The notes under the pieces are model-generated. The model was not told the DNA's origin, did not search any database, and saw nothing but the letters and a program-made list of their open reading frames with translations. A stretch of DNA of 9,182 nucleotides from Dehalococcoidales bacterium. Lineage in GTDB: Bacteria; Chloroflexota; Dehalococcoidia; Dehalococcoidales; RBG-16-60-22. The translations under genes were made by a program, and so were the position numbers. The number at the start of each line of letters is the position of its first letter. The first letter of the stretch is position 1. Shown piece by piece: positions 5,587-9,182 of this stretch. The stretch is from assembly GCA_016926115.1 (NCBI GenBank), contig JAFGPF010000046.1:1-9182 (forward strand). The letters run 5' to 3'.

Positions 5587-5595
5587 ATTTTAGCA
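5587..5595 (-). promoter_or_regulatory. Extended -10 promoter for folP-folK-PTPS
   Basis: On the minus strand TGC-TAAAAT (5595-5587) is an extended -10 with five of six matches; a weak -35 (TTTATA) lies about 17 bases upstream. Counting six bases downstream places the start at 5580, one base before the ATG at 5579. No ribosome binding site precedes the ATG. The message is therefore predicted to be leaderless or nearly so. Confidence 0.5.
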
Positions 5596-5626
5596 CTTCC
5601 GTCTCAAGTTATAAAACCGGCCAATG

Positions 5627-5640
5627 TGTTAATATATGAT
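5627..5640 (+). promoter_or_regulatory. Possible -10 region of the riboflavin kinase-like gene
   Basis: Two overlapping -10 candidates occur: TGT-TAATAT (5627-5635, extended form) and TATGAT (5635-5640, five of six matches). Either would start transcription within a few bases of the ATG at 5646. There is no ribosome binding site, so a leader of four bases or fewer is predicted. No clear -35 is seen. Confidence 0.35.
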
Positions 5641-5645
5641 ATATC

Positions 5646-6074
5646 ATGGAATATTCAGCGAACAAAAAACAGGTTTATAAAGGCACGGTCAGGACCGGAC
5701 GCGGCGGGGCGGTAAAAGAGATGTCGGCACCCGGTATGCTGGAAGGATTCAAGCTGCTGACGGGGGTCTCAATCATTCCCGGAACATTGAATATAAAACT
5801 CGCCGAACCTATCGATTTGTCCCTGCTGAACTACCTGAAATTCGCCGATATCGGCTGGGAGTTCGACCCCGCCACGCAGGGCATAGAGCACGACGGCGAA
5901 ATAGGCGTCTATTACCGGCGGGCAACCGTCGCCGGTGAATACCCGGGATGCCTCCTCATCTTTACGTGGGTATTGAACGTTCACACCAATGCGGAGCTGG
6001 TCAGCCCCCATCACCTCCGCACGGTACTCGACCTGCAGGACGGCGACACGGTAGAGTTCACGCTCGCCGACTAG
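5646..6074 (+). CDS. ribK: CTP-dependent riboflavin kinase-like protein (DUF120/archaeal RibK family)
   Basis: This 142-residue protein matches the archaeal RibK (DUF120) pattern: an opening strand VYKGTVRTGRGGA, the central P45-G-T47-L-N49-I-K-L, and a C-terminal barrel strand region SPHHLRTVLDLQDGDTVEF that resembles the end of Methanocaldococcus jannaschii MJ0056. In that enzyme the TLN threonine and asparagine bind magnesium, and CTP rather than ATP phosphorylates riboflavin to FMN. The length agrees with stand-alone RibK. The fold and motif assignment is fairly secure. The reaction in this bacterium is inferred, since bacterial members are little studied and most bacteria use the unrelated RibF. 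The gene is divergent from folP and lies 54 bp before the first MFS gene, which has its own -10-like sequence. If riboflavin is taken up, the transporter could be related, but nothing shows this. Confidence 0.75.
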   Translation: MEYSANKKQVYKGTVRTGRGGAVKEMSAPGMLEGFKLLTGVSIIPGTLNIKLAEPIDLSLLNYLKFADIGWEFDPATQGIEHDGEIGVYYRRATVAGEYPGCLLIFTWVLNVHTNAELVSPHHLRTVLDLQDGDTVEFTLAD

Positions 6075-6080
6075 TATAAT
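6075..6080 (+). promoter_or_regulatory. TATAAT -10-like sequence before the MFS genes
   Basis: A perfect TATAAT begins directly after the stop codon of the riboflavin kinase-like gene. No convincing -35 or TGn extension is present. The predicted start near 6087 gives a leader of about 42 bases, which includes a small hairpin (AGAGT/ACTCT, loop CGCCT). Confidence 0.3.
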
Positions 6081-6128
6081 AGAAAGAGTCGCCTACTCTC
6101 ATGCCCGACCCTTGAAAAGACAACTCTA

Positions 6129-7382
6129 ATGACAGATTCCGACATATTCCGGGAAGAAACAGGCACAGACAGCCGTGGCAGACCGCCCCACGAGAGACCG
6201 TACCGCTGGATAATGCTCCTGCTGACCTGGCTTTCTTATTTCATCTTCGGCCTCATAAACTTCGCGCTGGCTCCCCTTGTCACGCCGATAATCGCGGAAC
6301 TCGGTATTTCCTACTCTCAGATGGGCTTCGTCCTGGGCGCCTGGCCGCTGACCTATATCCTTTCCGCCGCCTTCGCCGGCGCCGTCGTCGATAGGCTCGG
6401 CACGCGTAAATCGGTAGCCATCGGCGTGTTGGTCATCGGGCTGTCCGCCGGACTCCGCTACTTCACCAACGGATTCGTCCCCTTATTTTTATGCGTCGCC
6501 CTGTTCGGTATCGGCGGTCCGCTGATATCCGTGGGCAACCCCAAGACAATCTCGCAGTGGTTCCGGGGCAAAGAGAGGGGCATGGCGGTGGGCATCTACA
6601 TGACGGGCGTCTGGATAGGCTCCGGCTTATCTGTATCCCTGATGAACAGCGTCATCATGCCCCTGACCGACTACTCCTGGAGACTCGCCTTCGCCGGCTA
6701 CGGCATGGTGGCTGTCATCGTCGCCTGCCTGTGGTGGCTCCTGGGCAGAGACATCACAGCGGCGGAAGACACAAAGAGTGATAGGATAGATAAGGTCTTC
6801 AAGAGCCTTATCAGCGTGCGTAACGTGTGGATTATCCTGCTGATGGGACTGCTTACCTTCGCTGCCGGTCACGGCTTCGGCAACTGGCTGCCGCGCATCC
6901 TGGAAGGCGGCGGGCTATCGCCGTCGATGGCGGGTATAGCCGCTTCCCTGCCGACCTGGGTGGGCATACCGACCATCATCATCGTCCCCCGTCTTGTCCC
7001 GCCCCATTTCCGGGGACGCTTTATCGCCATCGCGGCTGCCATATGCACCGTACTGCTCCTTTTAGTTTCGCAGGTAACCGACGCCTCGCTGATAATCGTC
7101 CTTATTATTTACGGAATGGCTACCTGCTGCATCTTCCCGTTCCTGGTACTCATACTGATGGAACTCCCGGAAGTTGAGTCCCGGTACGTGGGTTCGGCGG
7201 GGGGCATGTTTTTCTGCGTGGCGGAAATCGGCACGTTCGCCGGCCCGTTCCTCATGGGGGCCGTCACCGACCTCTCCGGCGGCTTTACCGCCGGGATAAT
7301 CATGCTGGCAGGTTTTTCATTTCTACGGATAATCACCTCGTTCTTCCTGAAAATAAAGAGGCCCGATGAAAAAAAGATTTAG
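6129..7382 (+). CDS. Major facilitator superfamily transporter (CynX/NimT- or NNP-like)
   Basis: This 417-residue membrane protein has about 12 hydrophobic segments in two halves, split by a charged loop (residues about 208-231, AEDTKSDRIDK). The MFS A-motif is G84-A-V-V-D88-R89-L-G91-T-R93-K94 between helices 2 and 3. The segment W144-F-R-G-K-E-R-G-M-A-V-G-I-Y-M-T-G is typical of anion and small-acid MFS carriers such as the CynX/NimT and nitrate/nitrite families. A mirrored A-like motif, PPHFRGRF (291-298), lies after helix 8. The substrate cannot be told. The N-terminal 24 residues are polar and probably cytosolic; there is no strong ribosome binding site before ATG 6129, so the start is moderately certain. 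The last 17 bases overlap the start of the next MFS gene, implying co-transcription and coupled translation. Confidence 0.9.
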   Translation: MTDSDIFREETGTDSRGRPPHERPYRWIMLLLTWLSYFIFGLINFALAPLVTPIIAELGISYSQMGFVLGAWPLTYILSAAFAGAVVDRLGTRKSVAIGVLVIGLSAGLRYFTNGFVPLFLCVALFGIGGPLISVGNPKTISQWFRGKERGMAVGIYMTGVWIGSGLSVSLMNSVIMPLTDYSWRLAFAGYGMVAVIVACLWWLLGRDITAAEDTKSDRIDKVFKSLISVRNVWIILLMGLLTFAAGHGFGNWLPRILEGGGLSPSMAGIAASLPTWVGIPTIIIVPRLVPPHFRGRFIAIAAAICTVLLLLVSQVTDASLIIVLIIYGMATCCIFPFLVLILMELPEVESRYVGSAGGMFFCVAEIGTFAGPFLMGAVTDLSGGFTAGIIMLAGFSFLRIITSFFLKIKRPDEKKI

Positions 7383-8610
7383 TCAATTAGGCAAGCTCCG
7401 GACGTTCAGCTCGCTGAAGATACCCGCCTTCCGCCTGTACTACATCGGGATGATAGGCCAGTGGTCTTCCATGAATATGCAGATTGTCGCCCGCTCCCTG
7501 CTTGTTTACCGCATCAGCGATTCGGGGGCCGTACTGGGGCTGTCTGCCCTCGCCAATGCCATACCGATGATTATCTGTTCGCTGTACGGGGGCGCCCTGG
7601 CCGACCGCATTCAGAAAAAGGGCATCCTCTTCTTCAGCATGGTGGGTTCGGCGTTGACATCGCTGGCGGTTGCCCTGGCGTTAACGCTGGGATACCTGAG
7701 TGAGGCCGTCCCTAACTCGTGGTGGATACTCATCGTCACCGGATTTATACAGGGCGGCGTCATGGGCTTGATGATGCCTTCCCGTCAGGCTATCATCGCC
7801 GAAGTAGTCGAACCCGAACAGGTGATGAACGCCGTATCACTAAATACCATGGGCATGAGCACCTTCCGCATACTCGCCCCGGCGGCGACGGGCTTCCTCA
7901 TCGACGCCATCGATTTCTCCAGCGTTTACTATATTTCCACCGCCATGTACACTATGGCATCGGTCTGCATGTTTCTCATGCCCGGAACCGCCCAGAAATT
8001 CAGCGAAGGTTCAAGCGCCCTGGGGGATATTATTGAAGGCGTGAAATATATCCGGCGGGAAAGGACGATGCTGCTGGTGCTGGTGGCGACCCTGTTCGTG
8101 ATGATATGCGGCATACCCTTCCTCCAGCTGATGCCCATGGTCACCGAGGATATCCTGATGGTGGGCGCCAGCGGCATGGGGATACTCTTTAGTGTCTCCG
8201 GCCTCGGCGCGATTGCAGGTTCGCTCATCATGGCTTCGGTTCCGGGTCGGAAAAGGGGCGCCATCATGTGCATCAGCGGCATAATTATGGGCCTGGCGCT
8301 GGTGTTTTTTGCCTTTTCAAAGCTGTGGCTGTTGTCTGTCTTCATGGTGATATTCATCGGGCTGGGGCAGTCGGGACACCGGACCAGCGGCAACACCCTG
8401 GCGCAGGTCTATACCCCGCCGGAATACCGCGGACGGGTCATGAGCTTTATGATGATGGGTATCGGCTTTTCCAGCCTGGGAACGTTCTTCGCGGGGGCAA
8501 TCTCCGAGGCCATCGGAATCCAGTGGTCTATCGGCGGTCTGGCGATGATACTCGTGATAGCTTCTGCGGCGTTGCTCATCTTCACGCCGCGCCTGCGCAG
8601 GTTGGAATAG
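7366..8610 (+). CDS. MFS transporter, EntS/MFS_3-like exporter type
   Basis: This 414-residue membrane protein differs in subfamily from its upstream partner. The opening (F-S-S-L-K-I-P-A-F-R-L-Y-Y-I-G-M-I-G-Q-W) and the G75-G-A-L-A-D80-R81 A-motif, followed by a long helix 3, fit the MFS_3/enterobactin-exporter-like group. So does MPSRQAIIAEVVEPEQVMNAVSLN (about 136-160). About 10-12 membrane segments are visible, with a charged central loop near 200-225. Members of this group usually export small molecules; the substrate is unknown. The start ATG lies 17 bases before the stop of the previous gene and has AAGAGG just upstream. The two genes could give two separate transporters from one transcript; no binding protein or ATPase accompanies them. 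The gene is followed by a repeat-rich intergenic stretch with no obvious intrinsic terminator. Confidence 0.9.
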   Translation: MKKRFSQLGKLRTFSSLKIPAFRLYYIGMIGQWSSMNMQIVARSLLVYRISDSGAVLGLSALANAIPMIICSLYGGALADRIQKKGILFFSMVGSALTSLAVALALTLGYLSEAVPNSWWILIVTGFIQGGVMGLMMPSRQAIIAEVVEPEQVMNAVSLNTMGMSTFRILAPAATGFLIDAIDFSSVYYISTAMYTMASVCMFLMPGTAQKFSEGSSALGDIIEGVKYIRRERTMLLVLVATLFVMICGIPFLQLMPMVTEDILMVGASGMGILFSVSGLGAIAGSLIMASVPGRKRGAIMCISGIIMGLALVFFAFSKLWLLSVFMVIFIGLGQSGHRTSGNTLAQVYTPPEYRGRVMSFMMMGIGFSSLGTFFAGAISEAIGIQWSIGGLAMILVIASAALLIFTPRLRRLE

Positions 8611-8639
8611 GGGAATTAAATAACAGGGGGAAGCTGAAT

Positions 8640-8763
8640 ATAGAACGGGGCGTCTAAGAGGGGCACAGCCCCTCTTCAATAATAACTCCCCCTCTCCTTT
8701 GATAGAACGGGGCGTCTAAGAGGGGCACAGCCCCTCTTCAATAATAACTCCCCCTCTCCTTTG
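8640..8763 (+). repeat. Tandem duplication of a 62-bp unit containing a 9-bp hairpin
   Basis: Two perfect copies (8640-8701 and 8702-8763) follow one another. Each holds a hairpin with arms AAGAGGGGC and GCCCCTCTT around an ACA loop (8656-8664/8668-8676 and 8718-8726/8730-8738). Each ends with the C-rich left arm of the palindrome described next. No T-run follows the hairpins, so they are not typical intrinsic terminators, although they may protect the 3' end of the MFS message. Confidence 0.85.
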
Positions 8764-8793
8764 AAGGAGAGGGGGATACAGGGGGTGAGGTAG
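8750..8793 (-). repeat. Dispersed palindromic repeat, copy B (inverted relative to copy A)
   Basis: Perfect 12-bp arms (8750-8761 and 8764-8775) around a two-base centre are followed by the tail to 8793. The reverse complement of 8765-8793 matches copy A at 2143-2171 at 27 of 29 positions. The left arm is itself part of the second 62-bp tandem unit; an unpaired extra left arm lies at 8688-8699. Confidence 0.75.
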
Positions 8794-8837
8794 ATAATCG
8801 TGCGGGGTAGACTGCGGTGTGAATATTAATCAGATTG

Positions 8838-8866
8838 TTGCCCCTCTTTTTTCCATATGCTATCAT
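8838..8866 (+). promoter_or_regulatory. Promoter for the carboxyltransferase gene
   Basis: TTGCCC (8838-8843) and TATCAT (8861-8866) are spaced by 17 bases, and the -10 is preceded by TGC (extended type). Matches are four of six and five of six. The predicted start near 8873 gives a leader of about 26 bases, ending in a GAGAGG ribosome binding site at 8887-8892. Confidence 0.55.
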
Positions 8867-8898
8867 TTATCTGTTATTCTTAACCAGAGAGGTGTGGT

Positions 8899-9182
8899 TT
8901 GAAAGAAGACTTGGAAAAACTGGCCGGGCTTGAAGCCGAACTGAAGGCCGGGGGCGGGGAAGCGAGCGTACAGAAACAGCACGACTCCGGCAAACTGACG
9001 GCAAGGGAGAGGCTTGACCTTTTCTTCGATAAGGGGACATTTCAGGAAACCGACCTGTTTGTCCAGCACCGTTCCGCGAACTTCGGCATGGACAAAGTAT
9101 CCATTCCCGCCGACGGCGTCGTTACCGGCTTCGGCAGTGTAAACGGACGCACCGTCTGCGCCTACGCCCAGGACTTTACCGC
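8899..9182 (+). CDS. Biotin-dependent carboxyltransferase, propionyl-CoA carboxylase beta/methylmalonyl-CoA decarboxylase alpha type (5' part)
   Basis: The frame opens at 8899 and runs off the window (94 codons seen). The N-terminus reads KLTARERLDLFFDKGTFQE, then NFGMDKVSIPADGVVTGFGSVNGR and ending AYAQDFT. These are the conserved opening motifs of the carboxyltransferase subunit in propionyl-/acetyl-CoA carboxylases and in sodium-pumping methylmalonyl-CoA decarboxylase (MmdA). Which of these it is cannot be decided from the first fifth; partner genes (biotin carrier, gamma or beta subunits) would lie downstream. The start is TTG 8899-8901: GAGAGG lies six bases upstream, an in-frame stop TAA lies at 8881-8883, and no ATG or GTG in frame precedes the conserved region. 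The enzyme acts in the cytosol or at the inner membrane face in propionate/methylmalonyl-CoA metabolism. Confidence 0.9.
   Translation, partial: MKEDLEKLAGLEAELKAGGGEASVQKQHDSGKLTARERLDLFFDKGTFQETDLFVQHRSANFGMDKVSIPADGVVTGFGSVNGRTVCAYAQDFT

Noticed and set aside
8640..8793. CRISPR array
   Set aside because: Only two adjacent identical copies with no spacers and no cas genes; the units contain strong internal hairpins.
8863..9069. A 68-codon minus-strand frame
   Set aside because: It lies antisense to the well-supported start of the carboxyltransferase gene.

Overview
The window looks like a piece of a GC-rich anaerobic or microaerophilic bacterial chromosome, most plausibly Chloroflexota (Dehalococcoidia-like). 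This placement is an inference from the mix of genes: a RicT/PSP1 protein, a small HNH protein, an archaeal-type riboflavin kinase in a bacterial context, a methylmalonyl-CoA decarboxylase/propionyl-CoA carboxylase-type carboxyltransferase, and use of selenocysteine. Nothing in the window fixes the taxon.

Layout. Positions 1-378 hold the 3' end of a PSP1/RicT gene. It converges on, and overlaps by 7 bp, a minus-strand HNH gene (372-881), with a minus-strand EthD-domain gene upstream of that (952-1305). A plus-strand peroxiredoxin follows (1454-2065), with its own promoter and a strong ribosome binding site. Its peroxidatic cysteine codon is an in-frame TGA, so the gene is best read as a selenoprotein; a naive gene caller would break it in two. 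Next comes an AT-rich stretch (about 2066-3640) carrying a palindromic repeat and a class II Fic AMPylase gene (2403-3575), which looks horizontally acquired. A small Trm112-like zinc-ribbon gene (3640-3876) converges with the minus-strand operon folP-folK-PTPS/QueD (5579 down to 3861). The three operon genes overlap at each junction.

Divergent from folP is a CTP-dependent riboflavin kinase-like gene (5646-6074), followed by two overlapping MFS transporter genes (6129-7382 and 7366-8610). A 288-bp intergenic stretch then holds a 62-bp tandem duplication full of hairpins and a second, inverted copy of the palindromic repeat seen near 2143-2197. The window ends inside a biotin-dependent carboxyltransferase gene (8899-9182+), which starts with TTG.

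How the genes work together. The clearest unit is the folate operon: DHPS, HPPK and a COG0720 protein whose active site reads C-E-x-x-H-G-H. That motif is the one associated with PTPS enzymes able to replace dihydroneopterin aldolase (FolB), and no folB lies between the genes. The riboflavin kinase-like gene adds a cofactor function next door. The Sec-peroxiredoxin stands alone as an antioxidant unit. I see no multi-gene system that is clearly undescribed. The strongest signals are the Sec codon, the FolB-less folate operon, the archaeal-type RibK, and promoters that predict leaderless messages.
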